DNA of 64,000 nt, from assembly GCA_947458545.1 (NCBI GenBank), contig CANGYH010000007.1, forward strand, positions 84,300 to 148,299, in the 5' to 3' direction. This stretch comes from Cytophagaceae bacterium. Lineage in GTDB: Bacteria > Bacteroidota > Bacteroidia > Cytophagales > Flexibacteraceae. The position numbers and the translations under genes were made by a program. Shown one piece after another: positions 18,182 through 26,067 of this stretch; position 1 is the stretch's first letter; each line of letters starts with the position of its first letter. Under the pieces are notes generated by a model. That model had not been told where the DNA came from. It saw nothing but the letters and a program-made list of their open reading frames with translations, and did not search any database.

Positions 18182-18299
18182 GGCTTTATCTGGGTTTTTA
18201 TGGCAGCACGCATGGCCTTTACGCGGCATGCCCGGCCCAAGTTAGCCACGGCAGGCCCACTGTGCCGCGCCGCCAAGGGGCGGGCCCGTGCGGGGGCTC

Positions 18300-18307
18300 T
18301 ACCTTTG
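18300..18307 (+). promoter_or_regulatory. TACCTTTG -7 box upstream of the NYN-CSD gene
   Basis: Exact consensus box, about 57 bases before the ATG at 18365, giving one of the few longer 5' leaders in this window. Confidence 0.5.
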
Positions 18308-18364
18308 CAGGGCGCAATGCGCGCAGTATAGCTTCATCTATCAAGCTCAACATAACATACTTAA

Positions 18365-19315
18365 ATGTCTAAAGAGTTGGTTACCAATCGCCTAACCAAG
18401 GTTGGTGTGTTCTACGACGGCAACTATTTCTTGCACGTCTCTAACTACTACAACTACGTACACCCCCGCCGGGCGCGGCTTTCCATCGCCGGGCTGCACC
18501 AGTTTATCCGCCAGCAGATTGCAGCCGAAGAAGGGGTAGACGTGCGCCACTGCAAAATCGTAGATGCGCACTACTTCCGCGGCAGGCTCAATGCCCAAGA
18601 GGCCAGCCAGAAAGGCAACCTGCTCTACTACGACCGTGTCTTCGACGACATCCTCATGTCGGAGGGAGTGGTGACGCACTACCTGCCCATCCGCACCTAC
18701 TTTGGCCGCCGCGAAGAGAAGGGCGTAGAAGTATGGCTCTCGCTGGAGGCCTACGAGCTGAGCCACCTCAAACAGTTCGACGTCATCGTGCTCATTGCCT
18801 CTGACGGAGACTACGTGCCGCTGGCCCGCAAGCTCAACACGCTAGGCACCCGCGTCATGCTCGTAAACTGGGAGTTTGAGTACACCAACGAGGAGGGCGC
18901 CAAGATGGTAACCCGCACCAGCTCAGACCTGATCGAAGAGGTAACCTACCCGCTCCCCATGCACGCCATCATCGAGGGCAAGGTGCGCCGCCAGGCCGCC
19001 GGCAATGTGGAAGATCTCTTTGTGCAGTCTGCCGCCAGCCGCTTTGCCGGCCCCGCCAACGGTGAGGCCCCCCAGGCCGAGGTAACCGAGGGCGAGCAAG
19101 CAACTGGCGAGATCCACAGCCTCAAAAACGGGTATGGATTTATTAAGTACCCACCCAACAACCTCTTCTTCCACTACACCAGCGTGATAGACGGCGAGTT
19201 TGCCGAGCTGCAAGAGGGCGACCCAGTGACCTTCACCTTCGCCAAAAACGATGAAGGCCAGCCCATCGCCAAAAACGTCCGCCTGCTCGTAGGCGAGGAG
19301 GGCGGGCCTTACTAG
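18365..19315 (+). CDS. NYN-domain (PIN-like) RNase fused to a cold-shock-like domain
   Basis: A 316-residue protein. Residues about 12-200 form a LabA/NYN PIN-like nuclease domain with acidic residues in VGVFYDGNYF, KGVEVWLSLEAYEL and VIVLIASDGDYVPLARKL (SDGDF-type motif). Residues about 247-308 form an OB-fold cold-shock-like domain (GEIHSLKNGYGFIKYPPNNL and FFHYTSV; RNP1/RNP2-type aromatics). The expected role is RNA binding and cleavage in the cytoplasm; the target is unknown. A glycosyltransferase follows on the same strand, but a promoter-like box in between suggests separate transcription. Confidence 0.88.
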   Translation: MSKELVTNRLTKVGVFYDGNYFLHVSNYYNYVHPRRARLSIAGLHQFIRQQIAAEEGVDVRHCKIVDAHYFRGRLNAQEASQKGNLLYYDRVFDDILMSEGVVTHYLPIRTYFGRREEKGVEVWLSLEAYELSHLKQFDVIVLIASDGDYVPLARKLNTLGTRVMLVNWEFEYTNEEGAKMVTRTSSDLIEEVTYPLPMHAIIEGKVRRQAAGNVEDLFVQSAASRFAGPANGEAPQAEVTEGEQATGEIHSLKNGYGFIKYPPNNLFFHYTSVIDGEFAELQEGDPVTFTFAKNDEGQPIAKNVRLLVGEEGGPY

Positions 19316-19408
19316 GCCTACTGCATTCCCCATCTGGCGCAATTACGCGGCCACCTGTCCCTGTTTATGGCGGGGCAACAGGTGGCCGCCATCTTTGTAG
19401 GCAGAACT

Positions 19409-20374
19409 ATGGCAGACGTGCGCATCTCGGTCATCGTACCGGTTTACAACGAGGAGGCCAACCTGGCCCTGCTGCGGCAGCGCCTCACGGCCGTGCTGGA
19501 GGGCCTGGCCGGCCCGGCCTACGAGGTCATTTTCATCAACGACGGCAGCCGCGATAAGTCTATCGACATCCTGCACGCCTTCGCGGCCGAGGATGCCCGC
19601 CTGCGCTACGTCAACTTCAGCCGCAACTTCGGCCACCAGATAGCCGTGTGGGCCGGGCTGGATCGTGCCCGCGGCCAGGCCATCGCCATCATAGACGCCG
19701 ACCTGCAAGACCCGCCCGAGGTCATTGCCGACCTCTACGCCCGCCTGCAGCAGGGCTACGAGGTCGTCTATGCCCGCCGCCGCCAGCGCCAGGGCGAGAG
19801 CTGGCTCAAAAAAGCCACGGCGCGCGCCTTCTACCGCACGCTGGCCTCCATCACTTCGGTGTCCATCCCCGTAGATACGGGCGACTTCCGCATCGTGGAC
19901 CGGCGCGTGGTAGAGGTGCTGCGGCAGATGAAGGAGCACAACAAGTTTATCCGCGGGCAAATCGCCTGGGTTGGCTTTCGGCAGACGTATGTGGAGTACG
20001 ACCGCCACAGCCGCCACGGCGGCACCACGGGCTACACCTACGGCAAGATGCTCCGCTTTGCGCTCGATGGCATCACCAGCTTCTCAGACTTTCCGCTGAA
20101 GCTGGCCAGCTATATGGGGTTCTTTGTGGCAGCGGCTTCTTTTCTGATGGGCATCTATGCGCTCTACGGCCGCTTCATCCGCAAAGACTACGTCCCCGGC
20201 TGGGCCAGCCTGATGCTGGTGATGCTCTTTCTGGGCGGGGTGCAGCTCTTCTCGCTCGGCATCATCGGCGAGTACCTCAGCCGCATCAGCCAAGACGTCA
20301 AGAACCGCCCGCTGTACGTGGTGGCCGATGAGAGCCCGGAGGCCGCAGTTGGGCCTGCTAAGCAAGGTCTCTGA
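19409..20374 (+). CDS. Family 2 glycosyltransferase, polyprenyl-phosphate (ArnC/DPM1) type
   Basis: A 321-residue membrane enzyme predicted to load a sugar onto undecaprenyl phosphate. The GT-A core shows VIVPVYNEEANL, INDGSRD, ADLQDPPE and the TGDFRIVDRR acceptor region. Two C-terminal helices follow (YMGFFVAAASFLMGIYALYG and MLVMLFLGGVQLFSLGIIGEY) with the conserved GIIGEYLSRI. ATG 19409 is preferred over 19367 because the family opens at VRISVIVPVYNE and a CATCTTTG box is just upstream. The last codons and stop (AKQGL*) lie inside a palindromic repeat (20356-20412), so the C-terminus appears to have been remodelled by repeat insertion. Confidence 0.92.
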   Translation: MADVRISVIVPVYNEEANLALLRQRLTAVLEGLAGPAYEVIFINDGSRDKSIDILHAFAAEDARLRYVNFSRNFGHQIAVWAGLDRARGQAIAIIDADLQDPPEVIADLYARLQQGYEVVYARRRQRQGESWLKKATARAFYRTLASITSVSIPVDTGDFRIVDRRVVEVLRQMKEHNKFIRGQIAWVGFRQTYVEYDRHSRHGGTTGYTYGKMLRFALDGITSFSDFPLKLASYMGFFVAAASFLMGIYALYGRFIRKDYVPGWASLMLVMLFLGGVQLFSLGIIGEYLSRISQDVKNRPLYVVADESPEAAVGPAKQGL

Positions 20375-20412
20375 CCTTGCTTTCCGCCGCTGCAAGTCTC
20401 CGACTTGCTAAT
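20356..20412 (+). repeat. Twin-palindrome element, copy 1
   Basis: Two palindromes (arms GCAAGGTC/GACCTTGC and GCAAGTC/GACTTGC) separated by TTTCCGCCGCT. An inverted copy with the same spacer lies at 20475-20530; the loop variants TCTCTGA and TCTCCGA are exchanged between the two copies. The element provides the stop codon of the glycosyltransferase. Confidence 0.85.
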
Positions 20413-20474
20413 TGGTCTAGGCCCGAAGGTGGAAATTAGTTTAGCGGCTTTCGTTCAAATTAGCTTTGCAATAG

Positions 20475-20530
20475 ATTGCAAGTCAGAGACTTGCAGCGGC
20501 GGAAAGCAAAGTCGGAGACTTTGCTTAGCA
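20475..20530 (-). repeat. Twin-palindrome element, copy 2 (inverted)
   Basis: Reverse complement of the 20356 element with the spacer AGCGGCGGAAA conserved. The two copies form a large inverted repeat around a 62-base AT-richer spacer. Confidence 0.85.
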
Positions 20531-20546
20531 ATGGCTAAGTCATAAA

Positions 20547-21341
20547 TTAACAGATAATTCGGGAAACATGTGCAAAGAAGAAACAGGCAGGGAAAAAGCG
20601 ATAATATTTATCTTCTTTGTTGCCATAATATCGTTTGGCTCTGTAGCCTTCTTTCAAAAACCAAAGGCTGCCCCAGTTTGGGCGATCACTAAACTCTCTA
20701 CCATAAAAGGTACCATTAGTCATCACTTCTGAAAGTGCATTTCTGTAGTAGGGATAGTCATTACAAAGAAGGGCACAGTTAGCTTCTATTTCCCTCATAC
20801 TATTATCTGAATCTGGTGTGTTGCCCCCAATCCATACAGTAACTGGCATAAAGGCAATTTTGTATCCACCCTCGAAACGCGTAAGCTCCTCACTTGTAAT
20901 TCGCTGAAGTTGATCAAGCGCTTCAGTCCACTTATCAAAGGTACTTTTCTCCGGATTGGTGGTTTTACGGCCTGTTATCCATCCATGTTTAAGTTCTAGC
21001 AGAACATGGCGTTTGCTGTTTAATCGAATAAAGTAGTCAATAAAACCTCTGGTTTCTTCTCGCCCACTAGGTGAGCTACCATCAGATTTGGTTTGCCGAA
21101 AGGTCTCCCATTCCATCATAAACCTATCGGTCCGCTTGGCAATCCCAGGCATTATAAGGCTGTGTATACATTTCTCATTATTGGCAAAAGGAGGATGAAA
21201 GTCGGCTTCGTCATCCATCCATGAGTAAGAGTTGCTTACTATATCCTTTACCATTCCGCTGAGTAGTTCCTCTACGGACTCTCCATTACCTTGCCACCTT
21301 TTATCAAGACGGCTATCAAAAACTAACTCTTGTGTCCTCAT
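20547..21341 (-). CDS. Predicted PD-(D/E)XK nuclease-like protein between palindromic repeats
   Basis: A 264-residue AT-rich gene whose product I cannot name. Asp102 (GFIDYFIRL) and the ELK motif at 116-118 (RHVLLELKHGW) lie on neighbouring predicted strands, as in PD-(D/E)XK nucleases. The N-terminal half is charged and helical (ESVEELLSGMVKDIVSNSYS). There is no signal peptide or membrane segment; the C-terminus is aromatic (RFFPACFFFAHV). ATG 21341 (MRTQELVFD) is chosen; the upstream in-frame TTG has no support. It is flanked on the left by an inverted pair of twin palindromes and on the right by a single related palindrome, which suggests insertion as a unit. A restriction or defence role is only an inference. 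Confidence 0.6.
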   Translation of the reverse strand: MRTQELVFDSRLDKRWQGNGESVEELLSGMVKDIVSNSYSWMDDEADFHPPFANNEKCIHSLIMPGIAKRTDRFMMEWETFRQTKSDGSSPSGREETRGFIDYFIRLNSKRHVLLELKHGWITGRKTTNPEKSTFDKWTEALDQLQRITSEELTRFEGGYKIAFMPVTVWIGGNTPDSDNSMREIEANCALLCNDYPYYRNALSEVMTNGTFYGREFSDRPNWGSLWFLKEGYRAKRYYGNKEDKYYRFFPACFFFAHVSRIIC

Positions 21342-21397
21342 GCGCACATAGATAACCAATCGAAAAAAAACTTCCAAGAGGTATTTCTAAGTCCCCA

Positions 21398-21427
21398 GCT
21401 AAGCAAAGTCAGAGACTTTGCTTAGCA
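21398..21427. repeat. Single palindrome related to the 20356/20475 elements
   Basis: Near-perfect palindrome with arms GCTAAGCAAAGTC/GACTTTGCTTAGC and loop AGA. It matches the outer half of the twin element and flanks the 5' side of the nuclease-like gene. Confidence 0.8.
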
Positions 21428-21453
21428 AGTTCACTCTAAATCAACCCCATAAA

Positions 21454-21495
21454 CGACAAGAGCCAGAGCCGCACCTGCAGCTCTGGCTCTTGTCG
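21454..21495 (-). terminator. Intrinsic terminator of the MFS transporter gene
   Basis: A 16-bp perfect stem (CGACAAGAGCCAGAGC and its complement) with a 10-base loop, 20 bases after the transporter stop. Confidence 0.75.
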
Positions 21496-21515
21496 TGTGA
21501 AGTAGGCCTCAACCC

Positions 21516-22772
21516 CTACACCTGCCCCGCCACCGGCTTGTGGCCCCGCAGGCCGTACCAGACGATGTAGGCATAGCACACCACCGGCAGCAAAAACGCC
21601 ACCTGCAGCGACTCCACATCGGCCAGCTTGCCGAAGAAGAGCGGCACCACCGCCCCACCGACGATGGCCACGTTGAGCAGGCCGGAGGCCTCCTCGGTGT
21701 GGCGGCCCAGGCCAGCTACGGCCAGGGTGAAGATGGTGGCAAACATGATTGAGTTCATGAGGCCCACGGCCAGCAGGCTGTACATGGCCAGCTCGCCGGT
21801 GGTAGAGATGGAGACCAGCACCAGGGCGATGGCCCCAATGGCATTGAAGGCCAGCAGCTTGCCGGGGTTGATCTTGTTGAGCAGGTAGGCACCGGCAAAG
21901 CGGCCCACCATGGCCCCGCCCCAGTAGTAGCTCACCATGTGGCCGGCGGCTTCGGCGCTCATGCCCATCACCGAGGGCGACTCCAGGTAGCTGACGATGT
22001 GGCTGCCGATGGCCACCTCGGCCCCCACGTAGGTGAAGATGCCCACGCAGCCCAGCACCAGGTGGGTGAAGTTCCACGCCCGGCGGCCGTCTTTGGCGGC
22101 CCCGTCTGCAAACGAGATCTTGGGCAGCTTGAGCATGGCCAGAAGCGCCGCAATAGCGACCAGCACCCCGGCGATGTAGAGGTAGGGAATCTGCACGGCC
22201 CGCACATCTACCTGGGCGGTAGGGTCTTTGGGCAACTGGCTCAAAATGAGGGCCGAGCCTACAAAGGGCGCAATGGTGGTGCCCAGCGAGTTAAACGCCT
22301 GCGTAAGCGTAAGCCGCGCCGGCGCAGACTGCGGCGGGCCCAGGATGGCCACATACGGGTTGCCCGCTACCTGCAGCAGCACAATACCCGAGGCCAGCAC
22401 AAACAGCGAGCCCAAAAACAACCCGAACGACCGGCTGTCTGCTGCCGGAAAAAACAGCGCGCAGCCCAGCGCCGCCAGCAAAAAGCCCGCCAGCATGCCG
22501 CCCTTGTAGCCAATGGCATGTACCAACTTCCCCGCCGGGATGCCCATCACGAAGTAGGCCCCAAAGAAGCAGAGGTTGATCAGGTTGCCCTGCGTGTAGG
22601 TGAGCGAGAAGGCCGCCTTCAGGTACGGAATCAGGATGTCGTTCAGGCAGGTGATGAAACCCATCATGAAAAACAGCACCGTAAGCGAGGCCAGGGCCGA
22701 GGTGTAGTTCTGCCGCGGGGCCCCAGAGGCCTCAAGGCTGGCAGCTTGTGGAGTGGCAGACGCCAGAGCCAT
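21516..22772 (-). CDS. FucP/GluP-type sugar:H+ symporter (MFS)
   Basis: A 418-residue inner-membrane transporter with about 12 helices. The opening LTVLFFMMGFITCLNDILIPYLK, then AYFVMGIPAGKLVHAIGYKGGM and LLQVAGNPYVA, are hallmarks of the FHS (fucose/galactose/glucose:H+ symporter) family. Here the family's usual LNPILIPxLK is LNDILIPYLK, with the substrate-binding Asn/Asp retained. The sugar is not decidable, since no catabolic genes adjoin it. It is terminated by a strong hairpin. A 558-base repeat-rich gap follows upstream. Confidence 0.92.
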   Translation of the reverse strand: MALASATPQAASLEASGAPRQNYTSALASLTVLFFMMGFITCLNDILIPYLKAAFSLTYTQGNLINLCFFGAYFVMGIPAGKLVHAIGYKGGMLAGFLLAALGCALFFPAADSRSFGLFLGSLFVLASGIVLLQVAGNPYVAILGPPQSAPARLTLTQAFNSLGTTIAPFVGSALILSQLPKDPTAQVDVRAVQIPYLYIAGVLVAIAALLAMLKLPKISFADGAAKDGRRAWNFTHLVLGCVGIFTYVGAEVAIGSHIVSYLESPSVMGMSAEAAGHMVSYYWGGAMVGRFAGAYLLNKINPGKLLAFNAIGAIALVLVSISTTGELAMYSLLAVGLMNSIMFATIFTLAVAGLGRHTEEASGLLNVAIVGGAVVPLFFGKLADVESLQVAFLLPVVCYAYIVWYGLRGHKPVAGQV

Positions 22773-22933
22773 AAAAAGTAGGTAGGTGTTAGGTAGAGGA
22801 GATAAAAATACCGAGGGCCACCAGGCCCAAGGCGTAAAAGTATGGCATGCGGAGGGTTATATGCCAAGATTTGCGGGGTTAAGGCGCGGGCCCAGGTCTC
22901 CCCAAGGGGTTGGTCCCGGTCTCCCTATGCGCT

Positions 22934-22990
22934 GGTCCCGGTCTCCTGACCGGGACCCACCCACGGAAGGCCCCGCGGTCTCCTGACCGC
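22934..22990 (+). repeat. Twin palindrome, GGTCCCGG/GCGG type
   Basis: Palindrome with arms GGTCCCGGTC/GACCGGGACC (loop TCCT), spacer CACCCACGGAAGGCCCC, then GCGGTC/GACCGC. An inverted copy with a near-identical spacer is at 60694-60750. Confidence 0.85.
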
Positions 22991-23066
22991 TGAAGGGGAG
23001 GGTGTGGGGTGCGGAACGACAGCTACGGGGCCACCCCCGGGTGGGGCCGCCCAAGGGTTTGAGGCC

Positions 23067-23124
23067 GCCCCAGGCTGAAGCCGTGGGGCAACTAGGATAG
23101 CGACGGCTAAAGCCGAACGCTTTT
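23067..23124 (-). repeat. Twin palindrome, GGCTTTAGCC type
   Basis: On the minus strand it reads AAAAGCGTTCGGCTTTAGCC, then a spacer, then CCCCACGGCTTCAGCCTGGG. Homologous plus-strand copies are at 44137-44194 and, more diverged, 44320-44375. Confidence 0.8.
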
Positions 23125-23330
23125 GCCCTCCGCCGCTCTCGCCAGCCTCAAGGCTGGTGCCTGGCAGGGCCGGAAGCGTCCCGCTTCCGCGCCGTTGGCG
23201 AAGAACGTCCCTTCCACGTACCTGGCCCGTGTACCAGGTCCCGGTTTGCAACCGGGACCTGGTACACGGCTGCCGGTTTGTAACCAGCCCCAAAGTCAAA
23301 CGTCTTGTAGAAGCAAACCTGCCTAGACCG

Positions 23331-24491
23331 CTATATGTAGTACACCGCCGCTATGCAATTGAGCAGGCCACCTTTCTTGGCCAGAGCCTTGCAGTCGATG
23401 GATTTTGCAGGTTTATTTAAGTGTTTTTCTATAAGCTCTCGCGCTGGTTCGTCTTTTTTATGGCCAAATTGTGGCACCAAGACCACATTGGGCAGCTCCA
23501 GGTAATTGATGTATAGGCCGGTGCAGTCGATGCCTTCTTTGTCGGCTTTGCGTGACACCTCGTAATAAGGAAGCTCTACCTGCTTCCATTTTTTGCCTGT
23601 CTGGGCATTCAGGGCCGGCACGGTCGTCGTATCCCCTTTACACACAAAGACAGTATCGTCGTTGATGATGCGCATATAGGTATCTATGTGGCCGGCATAA
23701 TCGTGTGCTTCGTAGGGTACCAGCACCACCTTTTTTGCTAGCGCATGGCAGAGTTGCTTATACAGCTCTGCGAAATCCAAGCTGTGATTGTCAATAAATA
23801 TCTTGGAAGTTACGAATGCAAATTCCCCGTGCAGCAGCACGTTGCCGCCATCTATGATCAAGTCGCTGTCCTTTTCCGTGTATTTAGACAAATACCTACT
23901 GTAATCCAGTGGATCCGTTTTCAGATTTACATAACGCTCCAGCCTTAAGTAGTCTGGATCGAATACAAACTGAACGAAAAGATTAGAATCAACCTGAATC
24001 CGGGCAAAATCCCGGATGAAGGGTTCTTTGCAACCGGATACCAGCGCGGTGGTGTAGCCATAAGATTTGATTGCCTCTAGAATTGCATTGTAGGTAAGAG
24101 GAAATTCAGTGTTTAACAAATCTGCAAACAGAATCTTTACGCTCCCCTTAGGGTGGAACGGCTTGGCACCCTTAAACTCTCTGCCTGCCTCCAGGATGGC
24201 GGCCTGGGCTTCTAACAGCCGATTGTAATAGTCTCGGATGCCTTTGGCCCAGTATGCCTTAAAGTCAACGGCGCTGACAATGTCGTTCTTGGCATTGTTG
24301 CACAGGTAGCAAGCCTTGGCCAAATTGATCTCGTTCTTCTTGCCGGGCCTGAAGGGATCCAGGTGCTCGTTCTCCAGGGCTTTGCCCCGCTGATAACGCT
24401 TAGAGCGCAAAAAGCCGAAGGTGTGCAGGGCATTTAGTTCTTCTTGGGAGATGCCGCAATAGCAGCATTTGTCATGTGAAGTTATTTCCAT
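23331..24491 (-). CDS. HNH zinc-finger domain fused to a PAD/agmatine-deiminase-like domain
   Basis: A 386-residue two-domain protein. Residues about 9-70 form an HNH-type module: CCYC (9-12), EHLDP (42-46), then NEINLAKACYLCNNAKND with CxxCN at 61-65. Residues about 120-386 follow the peptidylarginine/agmatine deiminase fold: PFIRDFARI (RD at 160-161, the usual RDxGP site), IDGGN (213-217), GHID (267-270), LPNVVLVPQFGHKKDEPA, and GGLLNCIA with Cys379 where the family has the nucleophile GGxHCIT. The His next to the nucleophile is Asn here. No signal peptide is seen, so it is presumably cytoplasmic. ATG 24491 is chosen; in-frame ATGs at 24518 and 24527 are alternatives. Substrate and role are unknown. 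GC is lower than in neighbours. Confidence 0.75.
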   Translation of the reverse strand: MEITSHDKCCYCGISQEELNALHTFGFLRSKRYQRGKALENEHLDPFRPGKKNEINLAKACYLCNNAKNDIVSAVDFKAYWAKGIRDYYNRLLEAQAAILEAGREFKGAKPFHPKGSVKILFADLLNTEFPLTYNAILEAIKSYGYTTALVSGCKEPFIRDFARIQVDSNLFVQFVFDPDYLRLERYVNLKTDPLDYSRYLSKYTEKDSDLIIDGGNVLLHGEFAFVTSKIFIDNHSLDFAELYKQLCHALAKKVVLVPYEAHDYAGHIDTYMRIINDDTVFVCKGDTTTVPALNAQTGKKWKQVELPYYEVSRKADKEGIDCTGLYINYLELPNVVLVPQFGHKKDEPARELIEKHLNKPAKSIDCKALAKKGGLLNCIAAVYYI

Positions 24492-24987
24492 GCGCGTTTT
24501 TTGCCTGCAAGATGGCATAGCATCCAAAACCAGTCAAGAAAAATATTTATTATATTAATTATATATAATATATAGGGCTTAATGCGCTGACGGGGAGGTA
24601 ATTACATTCGTCGAAAATTTCACTTAGTGGGTTTCCTTTCCCGATGTGCTACAAGGTTTTGCCTGGGTTGTAAGGCGTAGGTGGTAGCTGGTATGTTCTT
24701 TATATCTATTAAGTACTGGCAACCCCTGACCCCACAGACATTCCACTCTGGCAAAGTAGCCCCCAAGGCTTCCAGACCTACCAATGATTTGGCCAACGGT
24801 ACAGAGTCTCTCCCTCTACCCTGGCGCGGGTGAGGAGCCAGGGGTCGGGGGTTGCCCGATAGCCCGTTCAAGTTTCAACTTCCTGTTTTAACAACATTCC
24901 CTCTTGCATTGTACCTTAGCCGGTGCAGAAGCTAGGCCCGTGGCATAAGCCATCAAGCCGCTGCTTACCTCCCTGAATACGGATAAC
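24492..24987. other. Intergenic region with AT-rich tract and a separated inverted repeat
   Basis: About 500 bases without a credible gene. It contains a very AT-rich run (24540-24582), probably the promoter region of the HNH-deiminase gene. It also holds GGCAACCCCTGACCCC at 24719-24734, with its near-exact complement GGGGTCGGGGGTTGCC at 24841-24856. A TACCTTAG box at about 24911 may start the 24988 operon. The 83-codon reading frame across it has no protein-like features. Confidence 0.5.
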
Positions 24988-26067
24988 ATGGCAAACCTAT
25001 ACCGCGTGCTTTGTTGGGCCTTGGTGCTGGCATGGGCAGGCATGGCCCAGGCATGGGCGCAAGCCACGGTGTACCTGGCAGACGGGGCCCGCATACCGGG
25101 CCAGATACAACAGATTACGCGCAGCCATATAGAGCTTGTGCCAGACGGCCAGGCGGCCGTCCAACAGGTGCCCCGCGCCAAGGTGCTGGCCCTCTTCAAC
25201 CGCAAGGGCGATTTCTTGCTGCTAGACTCTGCCAGCAAAGCGCCAGACTCGGTGGCCGTGCGCCGCTTCCTCAACCCCAACGACCCTGCCCTGGAGGCCG
25301 ACATCATCGTGGCCCGCAACGGCAAATCAACCGTGGCCCACATCACCGGCGAAGACATGAACCGCGTCTATGTAGAGGCCCGCGGCGGCGTCCGGTTCGA
25401 CTGGGAGAAGCAAAAGCTGGCCGCCGTCATTCGCAAAGACGGGCGGCACCAGGTCTTTGGGCCTATGGGGCCGCTCATGCCCGCCCTCCGCACGGCCTCG
25501 GCCGAGATGCCCACCCTCAAAGAGCAGGCCCAGACGATGAAACTCGTCAAAGTGCAGGAGGGCGACACAGACCTGCCCTTCGACAAAAACCTCTTTGAGC
25601 GCAAAATCCTCCAGAAGGTTGACGACCTGGGCCGCTACGTCCGCATCATCGCCGACAAGAAAACAGAGCTAGACGAGGCCAACCGCACCATCAACCTCGC
25701 CTGTGCCCTCTTCTTAGACGAAGACCGCCTCGTAGAGGTCACCCAACCCAACCGCGACAGCGAGCTCTACAAAATCCGACAGTACCTCAACAAGCTCAAG
25801 CTGCTGCGCTACCAAGACGTGCGGGTAAGCTGGTACAACGTGTCGTTCGTATCCAAGCTCCGCCTCGGGCCCGACGGGCGCTACTACGGCACCGTCAGCT
25901 TCGACCAGAAGTTTGAAGGCTACCAAGAGGGCAAGCTCGTCTATGCCGATAAGGTGCGCAAAAACATCGAGATCGTCGTAGACAAGTATAAGAAGGTGGT
26001 GGATGGCAAAGAAGAAGACGGCTGGGAGGTTTTCTTGTCTGACATTGGCGTAAAGCGCTCAGTTTAA
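24988..26067 (+). CDS. Secreted protein of unknown function
   Basis: A 359-residue protein with a signal peptide (LCWALVLAWAGMAQAWA, cleavage near residue 25). The next 60 residues (YLADGARIPGQIQQITRSHI) look like the short beta-rich module common in Bacteroidota periplasmic proteins. The C-terminal half (VSFVSKLRLGPDGRYYGTVS, then VYADKVRKNIEIVVDKYKK and WEVFLSDIGV) resembles NTF2/SnoaL-like sequences that end in a statement of output on the same strand. No catalytic motif is visible and no T9SS domain is present. It is translationally coupled to the next gene by a one-base TAATG overlap, so the two probably act together. Confidence 0.75.
   Translation: MANLYRVLCWALVLAWAGMAQAWAQATVYLADGARIPGQIQQITRSHIELVPDGQAAVQQVPRAKVLALFNRKGDFLLLDSASKAPDSVAVRRFLNPNDPALEADIIVARNGKSTVAHITGEDMNRVYVEARGGVRFDWEKQKLAAVIRKDGRHQVFGPMGPLMPALRTASAEMPTLKEQAQTMKLVKVQEGDTDLPFDKNLFERKILQKVDDLGRYVRIIADKKTELDEANRTINLACALFLDEDRLVEVTQPNRDSELYKIRQYLNKLKLLRYQDVRVSWYNVSFVSKLRLGPDGRYYGTVSFDQKFEGYQEGKLVYADKVRKNIEIVVDKYKKVVDGKEEDGWEVFLSDIGVKRSV

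Larger units (their letters stand above)
22773..23330. repeat. Intergenic field of twin palindromes (no gene)
   Basis: A GC-rich 558-base gap with no credible gene. It holds four twin-palindrome elements in series: 22934-22990, 23067-23124, 23142-23188 and 23229-23287. Each consists of two palindromes with a spacer of about 4-20 bases. The last contains an 18-bp perfect arm pair opening GTGTACCAGGTCCCGG with loop TGC. Confidence 0.75.

Noticed and set aside
22934..23287. CRISPR array appearance from regularly recurring short palindromes
   Set aside because: Repeat units are not identical, spacers are 4-20 bases, and no cas genes are in the window. The pattern fits twin palindromes better.
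24620..24871. 83-codon minus-strand frame in the gap before the 24988 gene
   Set aside because: It spans the two arms of the inverted repeat, is Pro/Arg-rich at random and has no signal, domain or promoter.
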